Source: CAKTOF01 sp964523945
Lineage (GTDB): Bacteria > Bacillota > Clostridia > Oscillospirales > Oscillospiraceae
Assembly (NCBI GenBank): GCA_964523945.1
Contig: CAZGBU010000123.1
Location: 1-5,564 of the forward strand
DNA: 5,564 nucleotides
Direction of reading: 5' to 3'
Shown here in pieces: positions 1-5,521 of the stretch. The position numbers were made by a program, and so were the translations under genes. How positions within the stretch are numbered: the stretch's first letter is position 1; each line of letters starts with the position of its first letter. The notes beneath the pieces are model-generated. The model ran no database searches and was not told the origin of the DNA. It saw nothing but the letters and a program-made list of their open reading frames with translations.

Positions 1-1134
1 GTCACATTCCGCAATTTCGGCCTGAACGCCAGTCTGTTCGGCCTGCAGGAACAGATGCAGAACGCCGAACGGTACGGCTGCAACATCCCCTGGGCCATTT
101 TGATGGATCCCACCTCTGCCTGCAACCTGCACTGCACCGGCTGCTGGGCTGCGGAATACGGCAACAGGCTGAACCTGACCTACGCAGAGATGGACAGCAT
201 CATTCATCAGGCCAATGAACTGGGCTGCTATCTCTTCCTGTTCACCGGCGGCGAGCCGCTTGTGCGCAGGAATGACATCATTCGGCTGTGCGAGGCGCAT
301 CCCGACTGCCAGTTCACTGCGTTTACCAACGCCACCCTCATCGATGAGGCCTTTACCGATGAGATGCTGCGGGTCAAAAACTTCATCCCCGCCATCAGCG
401 TGGAGGGCTTCGAGGAATCCACCGACTTCCGTCGCGGCGCAGGCACGTTTCGGCGCATTGAGTCGGCGATGCAGATCCTGAAGCGCAAGCGCCTGCCGTT
501 CGGCCTGTCATGCTGCTATACCAGTCAGAATGCCGAGGTCATCGGCAGCGAGGAATACTTTGACCAGATGATCGAATGGGGCGCCAAGTTCTGCTGGCTG
601 TTCACCTATATGCCGGTGGGCAAGGACGCCGTGCCGGAGCTGATGGTTTCCGCCGAGCAGCGGAAATTCATGTACGAGCAGGTGCGGAAATTCCGGCAGA
701 CAAAGCCCATCTTCACCATGGACTTCTGGAACGACGGGGAGTACGCCGGCGGCTGCATTGCCGGCGGGCGGCGCTATCTGCACATCAATGCAAACGGAGA
801 TATGGATCCCTGCGCATTTGTCCACTACTCGGATTCGAATATCCGCGAAAAGACGCTGCTCGAGGGATTGCGCAGCCCGTTGTTTATGGCCTATCACGAC
901 AATCAGCCGTTCTCGGACAATCTGCTCCGCCCCTGCCCGCTGCTCGACAACCAGGGCGCACTCGAAAAGATGGTGACAGAAACCGGCGCCCGCTCCACCG
1001 ACCTGCAGAACCCCGAGGACATCAAGGATCTGACCGCCAAGTGTATTCCCGCCGCCGATCAGTGGCAGCCGGTGGCAGACGAGCTCTGGGCCTGCTCCGG
1101 GCATTGCGGCAGCTGCGCAGGAGACAGGAAATAA
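1..1134 (+). CDS. Radical SAM/SPASM domain protein (5' end outside window)
   Basis: An iron-sulfur enzyme expected to cleave S-adenosylmethionine reductively and start radical chemistry; the substrate is unknown. The frame is open to base 1, and the residues before the first Met (codon at 55) read FRNFGLNASLFG, a conserved lead-in of this clostridial family, so the gene starts upstream and Met55 is internal. Counting that Met as 1: the [4Fe-4S] motif CNLHCTGC is at C23/C27/C30, TGGEP (SAM binding) at 64-68, and a SPASM-like auxiliary cluster region at about 232-354, with GGCIAGGRR, HINANGDMDPC and Cys 234, 253, 294, 330, 347, 351, 354. The end CSGHCGSC is unusually Cys-dense. SPASM enzymes often modify peptides or proteins, but no precursor peptide is visible here. 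Only 3 bases separate it from the alarmone synthetase gene, so the two are probably co-transcribed. The family call is firm; the function is not. Confidence 0.93.
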   Translation, partial: VTFRNFGLNASLFGLQEQMQNAERYGCNIPWAILMDPTSACNLHCTGCWAAEYGNRLNLTYAEMDSIIHQANELGCYLFLFTGGEPLVRRNDIIRLCEAHPDCQFTAFTNATLIDEAFTDEMLRVKNFIPAISVEGFEESTDFRRGAGTFRRIESAMQILKRKRLPFGLSCCYTSQNAEVIGSEEYFDQMIEWGAKFCWLFTYMPVGKDAVPELMVSAEQRKFMYEQVRKFRQTKPIFTMDFWNDGEYAGGCIAGGRRYLHINANGDMDPCAFVHYSDSNIREKTLLEGLRSPLFMAYHDNQPFSDNLLRPCPLLDNQGALEKMVTETGARSTDLQNPEDIKDLTAKCIPAADQWQPVADELWACSGHCGSCAGDRK

Positions 1135-1137
1135 GCG

Positions 1138-1878
1138 ATGGCACACGATGAGGCCCCCGCGTTTGACCCGGAGGAAATCGATCACCTGCTGCGCGGCGTC
1201 ATAGATGACGCAGAGACCGACGGCCTGGTCCCCTGGGCAGACGCGGCGGTCAGCCGGATGATGGCGCAGACCAGAGCGTTGGCCGGCACGGTCGTCGAAT
1301 ACCAGGAGCTGATGATGCGATATGCCTGCGCCATCAAGGAAGTGCGCACGAAATTCGACGTGCTGAACACCGAATTTCAGATTCGATATCGGCGCAACCC
1401 GATTTGTTCCATTCACACCCGGCTGAAAAAAACTGCCAGCATCGTGGAAAAGCTCAGCCGGCAGTCGCTCCCCTTTTCGTCCGAAAGCGTAGAGCAGCAT
1501 GTGCATGACGCGGCAGGCGTCCGCGTTATCTGCTCGTATATTGACGACATCTACACCATCGCCGACGCACTGCTGCAGCAGGACGATGTGACGCTGCTGC
1601 GGCGAAAGGACTACATTGCACAGCCCAAGCCGAACGGCTACCGCAGCCTGCACCTCATCATCAGCGTTCCGGTCTTCTTCGCCGACCAGAAAAAAGAGAT
1701 GACAGAAGAGGTCCAGATCCGTACCATCGCGATGGATTTCTGGGCCAGCCTGGAGCATCAGCTGAAGTATAAGCAGGAAATCCCCAACCAGAATCAGATT
1801 ATCGCGCAGCTGAAAGCATGCGCCGAGGCGATCGGCGCTACAGATGAAAAAAATGCTGGCGATTCGCCGGCAGATTGA
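1138..1878 (+). CDS. RelA/SpoT-domain (p)ppGpp synthetase, RelQ/YjbM-like, C-terminus frameshifted
   Basis: A small alarmone synthetase that transfers pyrophosphate from ATP to GTP or GDP to make (p)ppGpp, in the cytoplasm. The frame gives 246 residues. A helical N-terminal part of about 60 residues precedes the synthetase domain (about 61-215): RNPICSIHTRLKK (86-98, ATP-site basic residues), HDAAGVRV (D124, metal site), KPNGYRSLH (164-172, Tyr168 expected to stack on the acceptor guanine), EVQIRT (191-196) and WASLEHQLKYK (202-212). No HD hydrolase, TGS or ACT domain is present, as expected for a small synthetase. The start is the ATG 3 bases after the radical SAM stop, with AGGA at 1126-1129. 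After Lys238 a run of seven A's shifts the frame, and the last 8 residues (NAGDSPAD) do not fit the family. The expected ending continues in another frame (next entry). The catalytic core is whole, so activity may survive; the lost helices belong to the region used for oligomerisation in RelQ-type enzymes (family knowledge). Confidence 0.88.
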   Translation: MAHDEAPAFDPEEIDHLLRGVIDDAETDGLVPWADAAVSRMMAQTRALAGTVVEYQELMMRYACAIKEVRTKFDVLNTEFQIRYRRNPICSIHTRLKKTASIVEKLSRQSLPFSSESVEQHVHDAAGVRVICSYIDDIYTIADALLQQDDVTLLRRKDYIAQPKPNGYRSLHLIISVPVFFADQKKEMTEEVQIRTIAMDFWASLEHQLKYKQEIPNQNQIIAQLKACAEAIGATDEKNAGDSPAD

Positions 1879-1957
1879 GATGCTGGCTGACACGCCGACC
1901 GAGGACGATATTCTGTTCGAAAAGCTCAGCCGGCTCGACCTGTCCATGGCGCCATAA
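1853..1957 (+). pseudogene. Out-of-frame C-terminal tail of the alarmone synthetase
   Basis: Seven A's occupy 1847-1853. With six A's, the synthetase frame would run on as EKMLAIRRQIEMLADTP and end at the TAA at 1955-1957, giving a 272-residue protein. The sequence MLAIRRQIE is the kind of ending seen in intact RelQ-like proteins, which is why I treat this stretch as the lost tail rather than a new gene. The simplest reading is a one-base insertion in the A run. Other possibilities are a homopolymer sequencing error, or transcriptional slippage on the A run producing some full-length protein. Confidence 0.75.
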
Positions 1958-1993
1958 CAACCGCTCCAGCGCACATCCGGCGCACACGGGAAC

Positions 1994-1998
1994 GGAGG
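1994..1998 (+). promoter_or_regulatory. Ribosome binding site of the decayed AI-2E gene
   Basis: GGAGG lies 5 bases before the ATG at 2004. A good site here marks the original start of the transporter gene even though its coding sequence is now broken. Confidence 0.6.
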
Positions 1999-2003
1999 AT
2001 CCG

Positions 2004-2663
2004 ATGAAATCAATCTGGAAAAAGTACCTGCCCCTTCGTCTTTTCCAGCGTTGTCTCATGGGTGCTGGCCATTCTCTTTTCGTTCTGCCTGCTCTGGGGC
2101 AAGGATAAGCTGCAGGGTAGCGCCAGCAGCTGATGGGCTGCTGCCGGCGGCCAACGTGGTGCAGCCGGGTGCTGCGGGCCGCACGGCTGCTCGACACATG
2201 CTTTCACAAGTACATCGTCGGTCCATGCCTGGAGGCGGTGATTCTCAGTGGGCTTTGCACCCTGGGGATGCTGGTGCTGCGCCTCGCCTACGCGCTGATG
2301 ATCGGAACGCTGGTCGTGGTTCTCGCGCTCATTCCCGCCGTCGGCGCCGCCGTAGGCGCGTTTATGATCCTGAGTGTATCTCCGGCGCAGGCTGTTTTGT
2401 TCCTGGTCTTTCTCGTCATCCTGCAACAGCTGGAGGGAAACCTGATCTATCCGCGCGTTGTGGGATCATCGGTCGGCCTGCCGGGTCTGTGGGTTCTGGC
2501 CGCGGTCACGGTTTTCGGCGCGCTGTTCGGCGTCCCTGGTATGTTCCTCGGCGTTCCACTTGCCGCCGCATACTGCGCGATCAGCGCCGCCGTGCACAGC
2601 CGGGAAGAACGGGCCGCACAATCTGCCGCGCATACGCATGAAAAAACGGAGGCGTCCCCATGA
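2004..2663 (+). pseudogene. AI-2E family transporter remnant (internal deletion plus indels)
   Basis: Intact family members are membrane proteins of about 340-400 residues that export or exchange small molecules; the name comes from autoinducer-2 export by TqsA. Here the start survives (MKSIWKKYLP from 2004), then the sequence jumps near 2030-2040 into a mid-protein segment in another frame (SSVVSWVLAILFSF, LLWGKDKLQ, 2044-2115), so about 150 residues are missing. Frame changes follow: 5 bases instead of 3 or 6 between KDKLQ and RQQLMG (2116-2120), a lost base near 2140 (LLPAANVVQP then reads in a third frame), and an extra G near 2168. From 2169 to the TGA at 2661 the frame is clean and carries the conserved C-terminal half: VLRAARLLDTCF, IVGPCLEAVIL, ALIPAVGAAVGAF, QQLEGNLIYPRVVGSSVGLPG, GVPGMFLGVPLAAAY. 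An ORF from the ATG at 2133 would give 176 residues, but its first dozen residues are frameshifted, so it is probably not a functional protein. Confidence 0.85.
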
Positions 2664-2860
2664 GCGAATTCGCAACCAAGCTGACAAAGCTGTGCCTTCT
2701 GATTCTGGCCATCGCCGCACTGCTCACCGTTGCAGTCAGCATCCTGATCTTCCTGTTTCCGCACCTCCTGGGAACAATCCTGACCTATGCAGTCGGTACG
2801 GGACTGTTGCTGCTTGGTCTTATCCTGGCGGGAAGTCTCTGCGCCGCCGTATTGCGCTGA
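2660..2860 (+). CDS. Small two-helix membrane protein, function unknown
   Basis: This 66-residue protein consists almost entirely of two predicted membrane helices (about 9-33 and 36-60), split by a short turn with Pro34-His35. It has a short charged N-terminus (MSEFATKLTK) and ends in a single Arg. GGAGG at 2648-2652 lies 7 bases before the ATG, and the start overlaps the stop of the AI-2E remnant as ATGA, a classic coupling arrangement. The gene is intact although its upstream partner is broken. I recognise no named family. The context suggests it once worked with, or was co-expressed with, the transporter. Its composition and RBS make it a credible gene. Confidence 0.72.
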   Translation: MSEFATKLTKLCLLILAIAALLTVAVSILIFLFPHLLGTILTYAVGTGLLLLGLILAGSLCAAVLR

Positions 2861-3129
2861 GTTTGCACGCGACAGGCCGCATCATTTTACAAAGCCAAAG
2901 CCGCCATCTCGATCGTTCCCGCTCATATCTTCGCTCGCTCTCCGTGAAATCAGCAAGCCCGATCAAAGCAAAGAATGCGCCGTGTGTTTTGCCGCCTGCA
3001 AAGCATGCGGCGCATTCTGCTGCCCGCATCGCGACCATTTTGCCGGCCCGACTTCAAAATCAGGTAAATGAATCTCCCCATGGCTCCCTACATGTATTAA
3101 AATGCAGATAAAAAGCGCACCACAGAGAA
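2861..3129. other. Non-coding spacer between the left operon and the XRE regulator
   Basis: No convincing gene is visible in this stretch. It contains the strong hairpin at 2972-3018 and a weaker inverted repeat (ATTTTG 3037-3042 with CAAAAT 3055-3060). The composition shifts to AT-rich after about 3090, which fits a promoter region for the downstream regulator. Short open frames cross it on both strands but lack a ribosome site and family resemblance. Confidence 0.55.
2972..3018 (+). repeat. 21-bp hairpin with 5-base loop
   Basis: The arms at 2972-2992 and 2998-3018 pair along their full length around the loop CGCCT. In + strand RNA three of the pairs are G-U (positions 2983, 2984 and 2987 with their partners), so the stem is continuous. 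In - strand RNA the same positions would be A-C mismatches. No T run follows on the + side, so it is not a standard intrinsic terminator for the left operon. On the - side the next bases are CTTTGCTTTG, only weakly T-rich. It could be an RNA 3' end structure, a processing site, or a copy of a dispersed palindromic repeat. Confidence 0.7.
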
Positions 3130-3177
3130 TACAATCGCGAAAAAGTGTATTGTAGAATATGTTGGGAGTGAATTGTA
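3130..3177 (+). promoter_or_regulatory. Putative promoter/operator of the XRE regulator
   Basis: TACAAT (3130-3135) and ATTGTA (3149-3154) form an inverted repeat with a 13-base spacer, and a second ATTGTA sits at 3172-3177 directly against the start codon. TAGAAT (3153-3158) could serve as a -10 element and overlaps the middle half-site; no good -35 is seen. GGGAG at 3164-3168, 9 bases before the ATG, is the ribosome site. The repeated half-sites around the promoter suggest binding by the regulator itself, which is an inference. Confidence 0.45.
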
Positions 3178-3528
3178 ATGCCTGAATATTCTCGTCCGTT
3201 GGGAGATGCCATCAAGCGCGCACGCAGGAAAGCTGGGCTGACACAATACGAGGTGGCAGACGCCGCCGATATTGATGTGCGCACTGTTTTAAACATCGAA
3301 AATTACAAGGGCAATCCAAAGCTGGAGGTGCTTTATCCTCTGGTTCGCGCGCTGAAAATCGACGCGAGAGAAATCTTTAATCCGGAAATCCAGCGGGACA
3401 GCCCCGCGCTGAGCCAGCTGCGGCTACTGGTCGAAGAGTGCACCGAGCAGGAAGCCGCTGCCATGGTCCCCGTCTTTACATCCGTCCTCTCTGCCCTGCG
3501 CAGCCAGGCCGCCCTGCCGATTGAATAA
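3178..3528 (+). CDS. XRE-family helix-turn-helix transcriptional regulator
   Basis: A 116-residue DNA-binding protein. The N-terminal HTH_3/Cro-C1 domain spans about 7-67: LGDAIKRARRKAGLTQYEVADAADI holds the first helices, DVRTVLNIENYKGNP the recognition helix and following turn, and LEVLYPLVRALKIDAREIF the closing helices. A C-terminal helical segment of about 45 residues (SPALSQLRLLVEECTEQEAAAM...) is probably for dimerisation. The start is supported by GGGAG 9 bases upstream and by the domain beginning soon after. It is a single gene with its own AT-rich promoter region and its own terminator. Its targets are not evident; the TACAAT/ATTGTA sites in its promoter hint at autoregulation. Such regulators are common on integrative elements, but no integrase or attachment site is present here. 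Confidence 0.88.
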   Translation: MPEYSRPLGDAIKRARRKAGLTQYEVADAADIDVRTVLNIENYKGNPKLEVLYPLVRALKIDAREIFNPEIQRDSPALSQLRLLVEECTEQEAAAMVPVFTSVLSALRSQAALPIE

Positions 3529-3568
3529 AAGGTGCCTGCTTTCCCCGTTTGGGAAGCAGGCGCCTTTT
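3527..3568. terminator. Bidirectional intrinsic terminator between converging genes
   Basis: The stem pairs 3527-3544 with 3551-3568 (18 bp, two G-U pairs) around the loop CCGTTT. It is flanked by AAAA on the left and TTTT on the right, so either strand gives a GC-rich stem followed by U's. It overlaps the stop codons of both the XRE gene (TAA 3526-3528) and the Cys-rich KTR gene (TAA complementary to 3567-3569). Confidence 0.88.
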
Positions 3569-3755
3569 ACGCTTCATCCGGCTCGTTGCTCAGAACCATT
3601 CTGAACCGCACGACATCGATTCTGGTTTCTCTCCCACAGGCTGTGCAGCACAGGGGAAACTGAATGAGAACCGTATCCTCATATACTTTGATGCCTGTTT
3701 TCTCTCCGCAGATTGGACATTGAATCCACCGCGACTGTCTTCGGCCGCCGTCCAT
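3567..3755 (-). CDS. Cysteine-rich KTR domain protein (small zinc-ribbon-like)
   Basis: A 62-residue protein resembling the Cys_rich_KTR family: WIQCPICGEKTGIKVYEDTV, then FPLCCTACGRETRIDV. The pairs CPIC (C13, C16) and CTAC (C37, C40, with an extra C36) are arranged like a zinc ribbon; metal binding is an inference. The usual family motif reads CGNKT, here CGEKT. The chosen start (complement of 3753-3755) matches the short N-terminus usual for the family; AGGGGG lies about 8 bases upstream. A longer form from an ATG about 20 codons upstream is possible but has a weaker ribosome site. The role is unknown; relatives are often found on or near mobile elements and resistance genes in Firmicutes. 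It is separated from the peptide-transporter operon by a terminator, so it probably has its own promoter in 3756-3855, which I could not pin down. Confidence 0.78.
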   Translation of the reverse strand: MDGGRRQSRWIQCPICGEKTGIKVYEDTVLIQFPLCCTACGRETRIDVVRFRMVLSNEPDEA

Positions 3756-3834
3756 CCTCGTCGCCCCCTTCCCGCGTTCCGATGTTGACCCCGGGTTTTT
3801 CCCGTCCCATATCATAAACCTGTTGCCAGCTGAC

Positions 3835-3856
3835 GCGCGCCGGGAAACAGGCGCGC
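3835..3856. repeat. Short GC-rich inverted repeat beside the terminator
   Basis: GCGCGCC (3835-3841) and GGCGCGC (3850-3856) form a perfect 7-bp stem with an 8-base loop. It abuts, and shares two bases with, the terminator hairpin at 3855-3892, so the two structures would compete at their border. It may be a second stop or simply GC-rich chance. Confidence 0.4.
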
Positions 3857-3892
3857 AAAAGCGGCCCCATATCAAGATGGGGTCGCTTTTGC
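3855..3892 (-). terminator. Intrinsic terminator of the Opp/Dpp operon
   Basis: The stem pairs 3855-3870 with 3877-3892 (16 bp, one G-T pair) around ATCAAG. It contains GCGGCCCCAT and its partner, flanked by AAAA and TTTT. It lies about 75 bases past the stop of the four-helix membrane protein on the - strand, and the symmetric A/T flanks would let it work in both directions. Confidence 0.8.
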
Positions 3893-3967
3893 AGATTTGG
3901 GGGTGTGGAGATGGAAATAGGCATATGCGTTTTCCTGCAGGCGGCCCGTCGCAGCACATGCACGGCG

Positions 3968-4519
3968 CTAAATCACAACGGGCGGATACTTTCTCTGCAG
4001 CAATACAAGAAGCAGCGCACAGCTGGTACACACCGTTGCACCTGCCAGCCAACACAGTTCTGCCGCCAGGTTGACGACAGGATCCGACGCATGCATGGCC
4101 AGAAATATGAGCTGGCCGGCGCTCGAGAGCGCCAGCAACACCAGCAGCACACTGCTCCCGTATTTGCAGCGCTGATACGACCCATACATCGCCCGGTACG
4201 TCATCTTCTCTTTTACTGTCATCATGCTGCCCGTGCCGAGCAGCAGTTCCATAAACGGGAGAATACACAGAAACCAGGCGACGCCAACATAGGCCCGTTC
4301 GCGCCCGTCTACGGTAACCAACGAACAAATCGCCCAGACTGCCAGCATCGCCGCAGCCAGCGCCAGATAACACGCCTTGATCCGGCGCAGGCCGCCGGGA
4401 AACGGCAAAAACGAGTAGTAATCCCCTGTGTACACCCAGACTTCGCGCCGGCGGCCGGACGCGTCGTGTGTGATTGTTCGTTCCCAATGCAGCAGATACC
4501 AATTGATGTGTTTCGCCAT
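3968..4519 (-). CDS. Four-helix membrane protein, function unknown
   Basis: A 183-residue protein. The soluble N-terminal part of about 45 residues (INWYLLHWERTITHDASGRR...YTGDYYSFLPFP) is followed by four hydrophobic segments at about 49-70, 76-96, 121-143 and 151-174. A charged loop containing VKEKMTYRAMYGSYQRCKYG lies between helices 2 and 3. There is no signal peptide and no catalytic motif I recognise. The start is fixed by GGAGAG (complement of 4525-4530), 5 bases before the ATG. It begins 39 bases after the OppF-like gene on the same strand and is followed by a terminator, so it is the last gene of the peptide-transporter operon. It could be an accessory membrane factor for uptake or an unrelated passenger; the sequence does not decide. 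Confidence 0.8.
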   Translation of the reverse strand: MAKHINWYLLHWERTITHDASGRRREVWVYTGDYYSFLPFPGGLRRIKACYLALAAAMLAVWAICSLVTVDGRERAYVGVAWFLCILPFMELLLGTGSMMTVKEKMTYRAMYGSYQRCKYGSSVLLVLLALSSAGQLIFLAMHASDPVVNLAAELCWLAGATVCTSCALLLVLLQRKYPPVVI

Positions 4520-4558
4520 ATTGTCTCTCCGTTCACGAAACTGTGCGCCGCCAGCCGG

Positions 4559-5521
4559 TTACAGGTTGTTGATCTCCCGCGCGCAATGGCAGGCGACAAA
4601 ATGATGCGGGAGGACTTCCTCAATCGGTGGGTTTTCCTGTCGGCAGATCTCTTGTGCGTAGACACAGCGTGAACAGAACCTGCACCCCGGTTTGGGATTG
4701 ATGGGAGAGGAGATCTCACCCTCAAGCAACACCTGACTTCGCTTTACATGCAGCGAGGGAATCGGAATGGCCGACAGAAGGCCCTTTGTATACGGGTGCA
4801 GATGCCGCTCAAAGATTTCCTCCGTCTCGGCTTTTTCAACCAGGCAGCCCGTATACATGACCATAATCTCATCGGAGATGTGCTTGACCACCGAAAGATT
4901 GTGGGTGATAAAAATGTAGGTCAGGCCAGCCTGCTGCTGCAGATCCATCAAAAGATTCAGGATTTGCGCCTGAATCGAGACATCCAGCGCAGACACTGGC
5001 TCATCGCACACGATAAACTTCGGATCCATTGCCAGTGCGCGGGCAATCCCGACACGCTGACGCCTGCCGCCGTCGAGCTCATGCGGATAGGAGTAGGTAT
5101 AACGGCTTGAGAGGCCGACCGTGTCCATCAGCTCCGCCACCCGCTTCTGAACGGCGTCTTTCCCTTTGTAGCGGCCGGTGATTTTCAGCGGCTCGGCGAT
5201 CAGCGCCGAAATGCTCATCCGGGAGTCCAGTGAGGAGTACGGATCCTGAAAGATGATCTGCATTTTCTGCTTGACTTCTTTGCGCGCTCTTCCGCGCAGG
5301 TGCGTGATATCCTGCCCCTCAAAGATCACATTCCCGCCAGTCGCTTCGTGCAGGCCGAGGATGGCCCGGCCAAGCGTGGACTTGCCGCAGCCGGATTCGC
5401 CGACAACGCCAAGCGTCTTTCCTTCCGCCAGCGAGAATGACACATCGTCGACTGCATGAAGGAAACCGCCCGCTGTCTTGAAATACTTTTTCAGCCCTCT
5501 CACTTCGAGCAGATCAGCCAT
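4559..5521 (-). CDS. Oligopeptide/dipeptide ABC transporter ATP-binding protein (OppF/DppF-like)
   Basis: One of the two ATPase subunits that power peptide import, bound to the inner face of the membrane. The protein has 320 residues, normal for the family. Walker A GESGCGKST is at 41-49, the Q-loop glutamine at Q92 (IIFQDPYSSLD), the signature region ELDGGRRQRVGIARAL at 148-163, Walker B FIVCDEP at 169-175, the D-loop SALD at 177-180, and the switch histidine at H207 (ITHNLS). The C-terminal oligopeptide-transporter domain (about 235-320) has HPYTKGLLSAIP and the Cys-rich stretch GCRFCSRC...C...CHC, a motif reported to hold an iron-sulfur cluster in some Dpp ATPases. The signature is LDGGR instead of LSGGQ; I believe this occurs in a clostridial subgroup, so it need not mean inactivity. 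The start at 5521 is chosen over an ATG 11 codons upstream because of the perfect ribosome site and the match to the family N-terminus (LLEVRGLKKYF). Whether it handles di- or oligopeptides cannot be told. Confidence 0.93.
   Translation of the reverse strand: MADLLEVRGLKKYFKTAGGFLHAVDDVSFSLAEGKTLGVVGESGCGKSTLGRAILGLHEATGGNVIFEGQDITHLRGRARKEVKQKMQIIFQDPYSSLDSRMSISALIAEPLKITGRYKGKDAVQKRVAELMDTVGLSSRYTYSYPHELDGGRRQRVGIARALAMDPKFIVCDEPVSALDVSIQAQILNLLMDLQQQAGLTYIFITHNLSVVKHISDEIMVMYTGCLVEKAETEEIFERHLHPYTKGLLSAIPIPSLHVKRSQVLLEGEISSPINPKPGCRFCSRCVYAQEICRQENPPIEEVLPHHFVACHCAREINNL

Noticed and set aside
1846..1855. Programmed -1 ribosomal frameshift at the A7 run
   Set aside because: The lost tail is reached by a +1 (or -2) shift; a -1 shift leads into a third, unrelated frame. 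Slippage by RNA polymerase remains possible and is noted in the findings.
508..2013. Very long open frame on the - strand antisense to the radical SAM and synthetase genes
   Set aside because: It lies opposite two clearly recognised genes and has no recognisable domain; GC-rich codon use keeps the opposite strand open.
2820..3038. Small - strand frame over the hairpin region
   Set aside because: It overlaps the end of the 66-residue gene and has no family resemblance or convincing ribosome site.
2787..3071. Cys-rich + strand frame ending CAVCFAACKACGAFCC, which looks like a metal-binding peptide
   Set aside because: The frame starts inside the 66-residue gene, has no ribosome site, and its Cys-rich part is simply the translated hairpin at 2972-3018.
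3567..4502. A single 311-residue - strand protein including the KTR domain
   Set aside because: It would span the terminator hairpin and run antiparallel-frame through the membrane protein gene; only the last 62 residues resemble a known family.
3905..4672. Long + strand open frame opposite the membrane protein and the end of the ATPase gene
   Set aside because: The - strand reading has strong ribosome sites, membrane helices and ATPase family motifs; the + reading is low-complexity and has no family match I recognise.
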